A DNA stretch of 64,000 bases. Source: Inonotus obliquus. Lineage: Eukaryota; Basidiomycota; Agaricomycetes; Hymenochaetales; Hymenochaetaceae. This document shows positions 33,135-43,314 of this stretch, in pieces (the first letter of the stretch is position 1; the number at the start of each line of letters is the position of its first letter). The position numbers were made by a program, and so were the translations under genes. The DNA is taken from assembly GCA_032164295.1 (NCBI GenBank), contig JAJHTX010000011.1, positions 1,798,001 through 1,862,000 of the forward strand. The letters run 5' to 3'. A model generated the notes under the pieces. It saw nothing but the letters and a program-made list of their open reading frames with translations, was not told where the DNA came from and ran no database searches.

Positions 33135-34460
33135 CCGTTACTTGTATTCCTTCTGGAGCCAGGCAAGTTCATTCCACTGTGTCATCTTTCTGAGTACATC
33201 GATTTAATTCTGGCTTTCGAAGGAACAGCATATCTCGCTCCTCCCGTACCTACTCTGACACGTTGCTTCGTCAAACTACATCTGTCATACATATTCTTTG
33301 ACGACTATTGAATGGATCCTCATAATTAAGCGGAACTCCTAGTTACTGTACGTGCCAATATGTGCTTCCATTGTGTCTGGAGTACTTCTTGTTCAGGTAG
33401 AATCAGAAGGACATATGCGAGACTGCTCCTCAGATTATCAATGTTGTTCTGAATAGGGTGGATCGGGCAGTTCTCCGGAGAGGATTGCAGAGAATCTTTA
33501 TCCGAGAAAGGTATGTGGATGTTGCTTGCTATGGTCTTTGACTTACAGCCTTCCTAAAGGTGTCATGCGTGTCATAATGACTGCCCATGCAACACTCGTC
33601 AGCATTTGGTTGAGATACTCGGAGATAGCCAAGTACCCAAGTAATCCTGTTTTCGATCAGTATATTTTTGAAAGTATCTCTGCCCCAGTAAGATAAGCAA
33701 TACCAGGTTTACTATTGTGGCATCACCAGAGACGCTTTCGTGCCGCTTCTCAGCCCATTTAAGTCCTGAGCAAGATGATTCAAGCAGCCAACTGCGTCCT
33801 CGGATGCTTGAGCCGCTTCTGCGCTACGGCCCGTGGAGTTGTTTCTGCACTGACAAAGACCCAAACAACAGTCAACAAAGTCTCCAGACCACCTTCTTTC
33901 ACAACACTGAGAGCTACGTTAGGGATCAGTCGATAAATACTTTGCGACAACAACATACACAACGAATAGGCTGCAGTAAATCTTAGTACATCACAGTTAC
34001 ATCCACAATCTATTCCCATCTTCTCAGTGATGGTTAGAGAATCGGAGTCGTCTAGTCAACCAAGCACTTCATTTTTCAGCACTGCTATTCACTCTAGTAA
34101 CTACCGTGAAGAGACCATCATCGGGCTTTTGGAAGGACTCGTCGTTTCCAATGCTTCTCTTAGGGCACATGAAGTCGAGCAGCTCAAGGGTGACCCTCTG
34201 GAATATGTCGGCCTCAATCTGTCGTTTGCAAGCACAAGTTCAGCTACCGTAGATGGAGGTCTAACTGTGGAGGGAACTATGCATCATCAGACAGCCACAG
34301 ATGTCCTACAGGCACTCGTTTCAAATGGATTCGAGGATGCTACTATGGAAGCCATACACAGATGGGTCAGGTCAGGTTTACAGGCATACAGAGGAGGATA
34401 GGTGGAAATGAAAAGATGAGAGTGTCTTTCTCCTCACTGCAGTCACGACATTAGGTGCTA
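33135..34460 (-). pseudogene. Aromatic-acid-exporter-like membrane protein, degenerate copy A
   Basis: The minus strand encodes fragments of a hydrophobic protein (for example RLIPNVALSVVKEGGLETLL and LTVVWVFVSAETT) that align with copy B at 35895-37500. Frameshifts and a large internal deletion leave no long frame. Compared with copy B it lacks the stretch carrying CYSLWPQTA and LLHLLT. It is one of at least two tandem decayed copies, separated from its flank by the solo LTR at 31291. Confidence 0.45.
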
Positions 34461-34679
34461 CAGCTCAGGTAAGTCTGATCTCAGTAAATGTTCTGTCAGG
34501 AGGCATTGACGCTCGCATAGCAAGGGGTATACTTGTGGTACTAGAGCTAGTTGGCGACATGGACCGGTGCTCATTATCATTCATCATCGATCGCTTTTGC
34601 TTCCCTTGCACCTTGGATCCTCCTCGTGCAAGACTCACACTCGAATAGGATTTTGACAAAGGATGGGCTTGCTTTTCCA

Positions 34680-35095
34680 CAACAGACCGCACGAAGCCAG
34701 AGATGGTGGCATAGGCGGGCGTTTTGACAAGGTCGACAAGATTCTCGAAGGAGCCTCAGATGATGGTGTAGAGCACGAGAAGAATTGTGACTTTGACAAC
34801 CGGGAGCGCAAGGAAGCCATGCTTGTGTTTCGCGATAATGACATGCTCTTCACTCTATTCATGAAAGGAGATGGCACATCCTCATCCTTGCTTTAATTCC
34901 GAAGTACCCATCACTCCAACCGAGACCTGTCGTCAGCCCCAAACCCTCCTTCAGGAGCTTTCCATCATGGTGGCGGCAGCAACGTTTATCTGTATCTCAC
35001 TTGTCCTTGAACAAACCGGACCTCGTCATCACTGATCTGAATGATGCTACAAGACATGCCACAGTCAGTGCAAAACTACAAAAGATACTCGACTA
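34680..35095 (+). repeat. Duplicated segment B (pair with 30780-31225)
   Basis: The plus frame is open from about 34663 to 34896 (RFDKVDKILEGASDDGVEHE, then FTLFMKGDGTSSS). It resembles 30780-31225 in the same orientation, so a multi-kb segment was duplicated before the solo LTR inserted. Confidence 0.7.
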
Positions 35096-35118
35096 AACCA
35101 ACCATTGGTGACATAGCT

Positions 35119-35880
35119 CACAACGCTGTTCCTTCCTATATCTATGAATGAGCTTTGCATACTAAGGGATCCGGATGACATGGAGGCGATTACTTTGGAT
35201 TGGGGAGATAATACACCCTTGCGTAGTAGAATGTGAGGTAGCGGAGTGTGCAAATCAATATCGCTATCACTCTCTTCTTCTTCTGGGGACCCGTTAATGG
35301 AAGTATCATTTAATGTTGCTTCTGCCTCCTTGGCATAAAAGTCTCTATCATTGTGACCCTCTCGCAAAAAGCCAAACTCGTCGACATTGCTTGGTGACAG
35401 AGACAGATTGTACGCCCGCTGGTGCCTTGCAATCGCAACACCATAATCTACGGTCCCATCCACATCTTCCTCTATCCTACTATGTGCATCCGTGAACACC
35501 GAACCAGCAGATCGCTGCATAGGTAAGCCCTCCCAATTGAGACCTGAATTATGCAAAGAAGAGGATGAAACAGCACTAAATTGCAAATTAGCCCTCTGCC
35601 TCTCACTCTCATCAGGCAAAGATGGGCGGATGCTTCATCGCCTGGTCGTACTCTTGATAGAGCTGGAGTGGGTAGAGAGAGATTTGCTTGACCGACTCAA
35701 CCTTGCCAAAAGGGACTTGGAACGTAGACCTGAACGAGGTGTTTGCTTCATTGTGTCAATGTCGGGACTTGTGCCACCGTCCCAAGCTACATTGTACACC
35801 CTGGCCTCGACCTCGGATGGCATCGATGGCCCCATCTGCAAGAGATGCAGTCTCATGGCTTACAATAGAAGAGAGAGATT
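35119..35880 (-). CDS. Ser-rich protein, unrecognised
   Basis: Minus-strand frame open from about 35856 to 35119 apart from one stop near 35635. An N-terminal stretch has RSKSLLARLSRSSKSLSTHS, then SSSLHNSGLNWEGLPMQRS, GVAIARHQRAYNLSLSPSN, VDEFGFLREGHNDRDFY and an acidic EEEESDSDIDLHTPLPHILL. The DEFGFLR-type motif with Ser-rich flanks is reminiscent of regions near TBC (Rab-GAP) domains in fungi, but no TBC catalytic motif is visible. It lies between degenerate transporter copies and may be a fragment moved with them. Confidence 0.4.
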
Positions 35881-35894
35881 CACACAAACTACGT

Positions 35895-37500
35895 CTATGA
35901 TACATATGCTGTGACGACTATTGACAGGATCCTCTTAGTCAGACAGAACTCCCAGTTATTGTAAGTGCTCGGCATGTGCTTCCATTGTCTCTGGAGTAAT
36001 TCTCGTTCAGGTTCAATCAGGAGGACATAAGCGAGATTGCCCCCCCCCAAATTATCACCGTTGTCCTGAATGGAATTGAGTTGCATGGTTTCTGGAGAAA
36101 ATCGCAGAGAATGACTATCTGATGAAATGTACATGGTTGTTGCTTGCTATGGTCTTTGACTTATAGCCTTCTCAAAGGTGTTATGCATGTAATAATAACT
36201 GCCCATGCAATGCTCGTCCACGCGTGCCAGTACTGCTCCAGCATTTGGTTAAGATACTTGGAGTGATCGCCAAGAGCCCGAGTAATCCTGTTTTCGATCA
36301 GTATATTTTTGAAAGTATCTCTGCCCCAGTAAGGTAAGCAATAGCCGTTCTTCCACAGGGAGACTGTCTTGATATCTGTCCAGATTTACTGTCATGGCAT
36401 CACCAGAAATATTTTCATGCCACTTCTCAGCCCATTAAGGTCCTGAGCAAGACAAATCAAGCAGCCGACTGCGTCCTCGTATACTTGAGCCGCTTCTGTG
36501 CCACCTAGTAACTACTCTCCACGTGCCTCTGTCAAATTCTTCCGCAGACCTGTAAAGCTCGCTTGATGGTCCTTCACCGTGCATTGAAGGTGACTCTAAG
36601 AAACAGTTGTTTCTGTGTCCGCTATCAAGAATGTTATGTGAGAAGGTGGAGGAGAGTCACATAAGAGTCCAATATTTGTGTGATGTTCTTCTGTAGTCCT
36701 GAGTATGCAGTCTGTGGCCATAAGGAATAGCAGACAAGATTCATTATTACTGCGCCGATAAAGACCCGAATGATAGTCACAAAGTTTTCAGACCGCCTTC
36801 TTTCACAATGCTGAGAGCTATGTTAGAGATCCATTGATGAATTCTTTGCCACAACAACTGACACGACGAATAGAATGATCGAGGTCATGCTGCAGACTGC
36901 GGTAAATCTTATCACATCACAAGTGATTAAATTTGGGAGATGAGTACCAGAGTTGAATGTCAGCTTTGCCATCCACACTTTGCTGTCAATCCCAGCCCGA
37001 TCCATGTAATCACAGTTACGTCCACAAGCCATTCCCATCTTCTCAGTGGTGGTTAGAGTATTGGAGTCATCTAGTCAGCCAAGCACTTCGTTTTTTGGCA
37101 CTGCTATTTGCTCTAGTAACTACTGCGAAGAGACCATCATCGGGCTTGTGGAAGGAGTCGTCATTCCCAGTGCTTCTTTTAGGTCACACAAAGTCGAGCA
37201 GTTTGAGGATGACCCTCTGCCTTGATCTGTCATTTGTGAGTGCGAGTTCAGCCATCGTGGCTGGAGGTCTGACTATGGAGGGAACTACACATCATCAGGA
37301 AGCCGCAGACATCCTACGGGCACTTGTTTCAAGCAGATTCGAGGCTGCTACCACGGAAGTCGTGCTCAGATGGGTCAGGTCAGGTTTACAGGCATATGGA
37401 TCTGATTCTCATGGGGAGGATAGGTGGAAACAAAAGGACAAGTGTGTTTTTCTCCTCACTGCAGTTGCGACACTGGGTGCTACAGCTCAAGTAAAATTCT
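35895..37500 (-). pseudogene. Aromatic-acid-exporter-like membrane protein, degenerate copy B
   Basis: Minus-strand fragments in several frames, in order: a segment with VIRFTAVCSMTSIILFVVSV, then NIALSIVKEGGL, VTIIRVFIGAVIMNLVCYS, LWPQTAYSGLQKNITQILDS, then further downstream EAAQVYEDAVGCLICLAQDL, and near the end LLIEPERELLQRQWKHMPS. Hydrophobic helices, a LWPQTA motif and long helical cytosolic segments match the fungal ER/plasma-membrane transporter family related to aromatic-acid exporters (6TM N-terminal domain). There are many stops and frameshifts and no usable start, so this is a relic. Confidence 0.5.
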
Positions 37501-37654
37501 GATCTCAGTAGATATCCAGTCAGGAGGCATTGACGATCACATAGCAAGGCATAGCAAGGCATGACAAGCACGAACGCACTGGTTGACGTTGTCGATTTCT
37601 TTTCTGGAAATGTCTCCCAGGACTTACAAGCAGGTGACTCTTCAGTTCAAGCTA

Positions 37655-38040
37655 TTCTCCAAGTGGACTCAATCCATTACTTGTATTCCTTTCGGAGCCA
37701 GGCAAGTTCATTCCACTGTGTCGTCTTTCCATGTATATTGATGTAATCCTAGCTTTTGAAAGAAACAACTTCTCTTGCTCCTCCCAGACCTACTCTGACA
37801 CCTTGGTTCATCAAACTACATCTGCTATACATATCCTTCGACGACTATTGAATGGATCCTTGTAATTAAGCGGAACTCCTAGTTACTGTACGTGCTGATA
37901 TGTGCTTCCATTGTGTCTGAATAGGGTGGATCGGGCAGTTCTCCGGAGAGGATCGCAGAGAATCTTTATCCAAGAAAGGTATGTGGATGTTGCTTGCCAT
38001 GGTCTTTGACATACATTCCTCCCAAAGGTGTTTCCTCCTC
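37655..38040. repeat. Partial third copy of the transporter-locus repeat
   Basis: Closely matches 33140-33560 (TTCATTCCACTGTGTCGTCTTTC and GGATCGGGCAGTTCTCCGGAG blocks) in the same orientation, with a ~70-bp internal deletion. It carries the uninterrupted site corresponding to the solo-LTR target at 31287. Confidence 0.75.
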
Positions 38041-38237
38041 TTGTTCTTCCAACTCTATACAATTCGAAACCTAGACAGGCTCGGCAAAGGAGGAAAGGGA
38101 TATTGGACTGCTTGCTGTTGGCTGATCAAATGGAAATATTGAACTATATGAGTGGGCAATTCCATCTGATCAGCAGGAACATACTCTCAGTGCTCCTAAG
38201 GCATGGGTGTTGACTAAGGTACATTCCATTAAAGTTA

Positions 38238-38891
38238 AGGTAGGGAAAGTATAAACTCGACTAGGTGTGACGCGCGTCATGCGACCCTGACTTGGCCTGA
38301 CTTGCCTCATCCGGTGACTCTGGACCCTTTCTTAACTGCAACTTCCACACAACACAAACTCGAATTTGGTTCCCATAGATCTCTTCTAATAAAAATTACA
38401 ACCATATGTATGTTTTTAAATTAAAAAAATATGGACCCCTGAGCTTTCGATAATGGAATGAACCTTTTTTGTGCCAAATGGCTCAGAATTCATTTTCCAG
38501 CATTCTGGTGAGGTTTTCAGAAATTTTGAAAATTTCGACCTCAGAATTTTTGCCGCTCTTGGCGGACACAGCATGACAAATATAGTCTAAATATAGTAAT
38601 ATACTTATGACTAACATCTATTACTAATATAATGACTAATATGCATTTATAATCTATCTTCCTACTTCCAAGAGAGAGCCAGGGGAGCTAATTCATGGTA
38701 AGATAAGCCTTACTTTGGTGTTCTGTCAAGGTTTAAATGGGATTCTGCTAGCCTAATTGCTGACTACCACTGTTCTCAAATCCGACCCTGAGATTTTTGC
38801 CGTAGGGTCCTTCCAAATCGGGTAAGCTCAGGGTTTTTCAGGGTCGTCAGTCACACTGTGACACCTAGTCGAGTTTATACTTTCCCTACCT
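38238..38891. mobile_element. TA-flanked MITE, 654 bp
   Basis: TIRs of about 34 bp (AGGTAGGGAAAGTATAAACT..GACTAGGTGT) flanked by TA (38236-38237 and 38892-38893). A TA duplication suggests Tc1/mariner-type mobilisation. No coding capacity. It lies 19 bp from the next TA element. Confidence 0.8.
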
Positions 38892-39267
38892 TACAGGGAA
38901 ATGCATAATACAGGGAATTCCATAAGAATTTGGACACGTGATGTTTTCCGTTTTCGGCCCCTTCAGTACCTCAGAACACAAAATAAATCATACCTCACTC
39001 AATTCTTGACCGTTTCGTGTCATCTAAGTTGCTAAATTCATGTCTCGATTGTGCCGTCCGAACTGTAACAAACCCGAGCAAGCTCGGGCAAGAATTGACC
39101 CCGAAACGGCGCAAAATGTCGTTTTTTCATGTATTCCTCATGTACATTTTTTCCTGCACTCGATTCTGGGTCTGCAGCACCCAAAAGTGTCTCAGAATGC
39201 TCAGATAGAATAATTGTGAATTTAGGGCCTGCATTTGAGATGTTTATTGAGCTGTAGGTGCCAGTCT

Positions 39268-39836
39268 TGTTACGCTTTGCACAGTCGGAGACGTCGATCA
39301 CAGGGATCAGAGACGTCTACGGGCAAGAAAGCAAGCTACCACTAAATCACAAAAGACCGTAGTCTGCGACATAGGTGATAGTACTAGATTAGCACGTCTA
39401 ACTAAGATACAAGTATTGTACGACTTATCTGCGACGTAGGTGATAGTACTAGAACAAGAGAATGGGGAATCCCTAGCTCTCTGATCCAGCCTTATATACA
39501 CTTCGGTCGCAGGTAAGTTCTACTCTAAATAGGTGCTGACTAGCAGTAAGTAAATATGAACAAACAAACAACGGGGCCCAACGAGTCAGCAAGAATGAGT
39601 AAAGATAAGTAAGCGTCGTCGGGTTAAACGGAAAGAAGAATAATGAGTCAGCAAGAATAAGTAATAATAGAATGGGAAAAAGAATGAAAGGGAATGGCGG
39701 GATAAAGTTGTTATAGATTGTAATTAGCTAAGCCTGTATGTATTAAGTAAGGAATGTGGTTAAAAGGAGTGTAAATATGCATTGACGAAAAATAAAAGAA
39801 AGACCATATAAAGGAAATGGAAACGACATCGTAACA
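39268..39836 (-). repeat. Chromovirus 3' LTR
   Basis: 569 bp, TGTTAC..GTAACA. Preceded on the internal side by a G-rich polypurine tract and followed by the AGTCT duplication (39263-39267). Confidence 0.95.
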
Positions 39837-39852
39837 TTACCCCCCCTTCAAG
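39837..39852 (-). promoter_or_regulatory. Polypurine tract next to the 3' LTR
   Basis: Minus strand TTGAAGGGGGGGTAA directly abuts the LTR. The TAA is also the pol stop codon. The site primes plus-strand DNA synthesis in LTR elements. Confidence 0.85.
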
Positions 39853-40256
39853 GTTGGGCGTCCCAACCAACCCTTCGAACGATCTGGCTCAGTGTATTGG
39901 AAGATCGGTTTAAACATCTTCATTCCTCGTGCAATGAAAGCTCGGGGAGCACCTGGGTGTGCCTTGTAGAAGTCGTCGATAGCCTCATTGGAGTTTGGAA
40001 TGAGATTATCGCGTGGTTCCCAAGTGGTTTCGTCGTAACCCTTCCATTTGACGAGGAATTGAAGCTTTCCTCAATGTTCTTGTGAATCCAGAATTTTGTC
40101 GACTTCGTACTCTTCATCACCATCGACGAGTTCTGGTGGAGGCGGAGGCGGTTTCTTCTGTCCTTCGAAAGTTGGTTCGACGTATGGCTTGAGAAGTACT
40201 TCGTTGAAAACTGGATGTACCTTCTTCCATGTCTTAGGCAGCTTTAGTTTGTATGC
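39837..40256 (-). CDS. Chromovirus integrase C-terminus and chromodomain (pol fragment)
   Basis: Continuation of the pol frame after the inserted element. It starts [20 protein letters not shown] (end of the integrase GPY/F region), then a Pro-rich linker, then a chromodomain ([30 protein letters not shown]). Chromodomains direct chromovirus integration to heterochromatin by binding methylated histone H3. A TGA at 40071-40073, in the chromodomain between EH and GKL where Arg is usual, is probably a decayed CGA. The frame ends in TAA inside the polypurine tract. Confidence 0.9.
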
Positions 40257-42051
40257 TGAATGTGCGAGAACGCAGCCGGTATCAGAAGTACCGGTGAATG
40301 AGCGAGAACGCAGCCGGTATCAGAAATACCGGACGAGGGGGGTACAATTTAGATGCGTTGGGAGGGCCGGTATGTGGCGGTACTAAGTCGTACAGTCACA
40401 GACAAGTCGTCAAGAGAGAATAGTAGGGCCTGGCTGGATTGATGAGCACAGGGGGCTCTAGGTGACCGCTCGAGAGATGAGGTATCAGGAGACGATCGAT
40501 ACCAAGACGAATCCGTCGATACCGAGTCATCTGGTGTCCGGTATCACAGTAGAGAGAACAAAGCAGTAGAGAAGGCAAGCTGAGGGAGTGTTTCTGATGG
40601 GACTAGTCATGAGACGAGAGGCAAGGGCGATAAAGACGATAACGATGACCACCGGTATCGATACTGGCGACTACGAGACGAGACGAACAAACGGGGGCTT
40701 GAACAAGATGAGCAAAACCCGGACCTTCACTCTGGAAGTTCCTCTCAGATTAGCTGGTTTGCTACAGTAGAACATGCAGGCTATAAATACCATAATACCG
40801 TAGCCATTCAAGATACCAAATGGGGAGTTTTTACAAGTCGAATCATACCGCAATCCGGTACAAGAAAGGGAACATAAAGTCGAATTGAATGTAAAATTAT
40901 AATCAGGGGAAACATAAGACGATGAATGAATAAGAAGTTTTATCAGGGGGTAGCTAAGAATAGGGTGGGACGAGACAAGAACCCAATGAAAACTCACGAC
41001 GAGTGATACCAAGGTAGGGCGGCAGTACCGACGTCGACCAGCGCTAAAATAAGGACGTGTCTCAAGCTACCGCATGGGCGCTCCTGGCGATGTCCCTGTC
41101 GTCTCCTTAGCAGGAGAAGCACGTCATCCTGATTTACCTTTGTTCCGGTATCATGATCCGTGCAGCGTCAGTCTGGGCATCTACCGATCGATCGGACGGC
41201 GTGCTCCAATGTTGACGTGTCGGTACAACCCAACCTTGGCAATGGAGTATTCTACCGCTCGGTACCAATCAGTACCCTGGGATCGTCCCTGAGCATCAAC
41301 GAGATCGCTCGAGCCCCTCGATATCGATTGGTATGTGTTGCCTGACTCGACTGGGCATTGCTTGGCTTCCCCTCCGAGTCGGATCGATGGCCTCCTCCGA
41401 GATCAAAGCAGCGTACGGCGGACTTGATTCATTTTCCAACCTTCCTCTCGACGTAGATCTCCGAGGGCGTGGTCTCAACCTAGCACACGTTACGAACTCC
41501 GGTACTGGAGCGGACCATCGGTATCAACACCGGTATCGTCGGTATCGATGCATGGCGGTTCAGAAGGGCATACCGTCGGACTTGGAGCTTCGACCATGAT
41601 CCAACTCTTCGCAGCAACGTATGGCAGACCGATTGCAGCTTTGTGAGCCTTTCCCTCTGGTATGGGCTGTCGAGGGCGTAGTATCGACTAGACATGGACT
41701 ATTAAGCGTCGGTATCAGGATGGGTGGGCGGTACAGTATCGGTATCATCGGTATTGAAGTCTGGTGGTTTGGTACTGTGATGGAAGATGGGCGTAGGGAT
41801 TGGTGATTCGGTATTGGCGCAGAAGTCTGGCTAAACGTATGTAGGACTAGTTCTCAATCGTTCTTAGCCTTGTCGAATCGTAGAAGCCTCATACTTTGTT
41901 GGAACTGCAGGCGTAGATAGGACGGCAGAAGTACCGTGGTCCAAAGAGCAGTAAGAAGCGGTAGAATCACAGAAGTATTGTTAATTGGAAGAAGCGGTAG
42001 AATCGCAGAATTAAGCCCATATTGATCGTAGCCTCCGGTATTACTCTTTAA
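40257..42051 (+). mobile_element. CGGTATC-rich element, copy 2 (inserted in pol)
   Basis: 1795 bp, about 95% like copy 1 by eye, with the same start TGAATGTGCGAGA and end ACTCTTTA. It interrupts integrase between GAA and YKLKLP. Flanking trinucleotides are TGC (40254-40256) and CGC (42052-42054), so the duplication is imperfect by one transition. The first ~38 bp are tandemly repeated here but not in copy 1. Being inside the chromovirus, it is the youngest layer of this nest. Confidence 0.85.
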
Positions 42052-43038
42052 CGCAGCTGCTCCAACCTTTTCTATGATGTCAAATGGACCGTACCATTTA
42101 TCCACGAACTTTCGAGTGGGCCTGACCGTAGTGATGTTTCGTCCTTCCAGCATAACCTTATCTCCAACCGTGTATTCTACGACATCCATCGCTTGTCGAT
42201 CATGTGCCTTTTTCATCACGTCGTTTGCCTTTACCAGATTGTCTTTTGCTTGAGAATGCGCTTGTTTGAGTTCTTTAGCGAATTCTTCCGTCGACAGATT
42301 ATTGGACGTCGTGTGGATTGTTCCTGGATCGAGAGGGTTAAGACCGGTATTAACGAAGAAAGGAGACATCTTGGTTGACGAGTGTTCTCGGTTGTTGTAT
42401 GCGAACTCCGCAAGGGCTAGCCATTCCGACCAATCCGACTGTCGATGGTTAACGTACATCCTTAGGTACAGTTCGAGTTCTTGATTAACTCGTTCTGTTT
42501 GTCCATCTGTTTGAGGATGGTACGCCGTCGATGGATTTCCTTCGATATGAAGTAGCTTGTACAGTTCCTTCATGAAGTCGGCATTGAATTGAGGTCCTCT
42601 GTCATGGACAATCTTCTTTGGGAGTCCGTGTAATCTGAAGACATTGTCTCGGTATAGTCTTGCTGTTCCTTGAGCCGTTATCTTGGTTGTTGTTGGGACC
42701 GCATGTATCTGTTTCGAAAACTTGTCAACGATAACACAGATTGCATTGTAGCCGTTTGATTCAGGGAGTTCGCCAATGAAATCGACAGAAATCGTCTGCC
42801 ATGGACCTTCAGGGACATCGTGTGGATGTAACGTACGTCGTTTAGGTTGCCTAGACGGTTTGGTCCTCTGGCAAACATTGCATCCTTTGACGTATTTGAC
42901 GACATCTTGGATTAAACCTGGCCACCAGTATTTCTGACCAACAGATTTCCATGTCTTCGTCTGTCCTGGATGTCCTGCCAACGGGGAGTCATGATATTCT
43001 TTTAGGACGTCTCCAACAAGTTCTATTGGAACGACAAG
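42052..43038 (-). CDS. Chromovirus integrase core (pol fragment)
   Basis: Contains the zinc-finger second half (YHDSPLAGH upstream, CNVCQ), then the catalytic core: Asp in VDFIGELPESNGY, Asp in HDRGPQFNADF and Glu in PQTDGQTERVNQELE, which make the D,D-35-E triad. The GPY/F module follows (KFVDKWYGPFDIIEKVG). The frame is broken at its 3' end by the CGGTATC element at 42051 and upstream by the TGA at 43039. Integrase inserts the cDNA into the host genome. The core residues are intact. Confidence 0.92.
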
Positions 43039-43314
43039 TCAACCATCCAGCCTAGGGTCCAAACCATTGCCTGTATCCTTAATCCGTTGTTCCAGCATCG
43101 TCCGTGAAGTTTCCACCATGGACCGTGCCTTAAACCATTCTTCTTTTAGCAACATCAGCCCCTGGTTATCCTCCTTTCCTTCGTCATAATCATACCGACA
43201 GGAGAGTGCATCAGCTTTTGTCATTGTTGCTCCTGGTTTGTGAACGAACGTGAAATCAAATTCTGACAGGAAAAGTGACCAACGGGCTTGTCGACGGTTT
43301 AGATCCTGAGGCTT
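43039..43314 (-). CDS. Pol linker between RNase H and integrase, bounded by nonsense codons
   Basis: A short open piece in the pol frame: [34 protein letters not shown] (RNase H end and connection), then an Asp/Glu-rich linker. TGA at 43315-43317 (upstream) and 43039-43041 (downstream) bound it. Both fit CGA-to-TGA changes, since Arg is usual at those places in related elements. Confidence 0.85.
   Translation of the reverse strand, partial: KPQDLNRRQARWSLFLSEFDFTFVHKPGATMTKADALSCRYDYDEGKEDNQGLMLLKEEWFKARSMVETSRTMLEQRIKDTGNGLDPRLDG

Noticed and set aside
40588..41806. Several ORFs (60-113 codons) repeated in copies 1 and 2 of the CGGTATC element
   Set aside because: They are conserved only because the DNA copies are recent; no motif is recognised, frames overlap on both strands, and none has a plausible length for a mobility protein.
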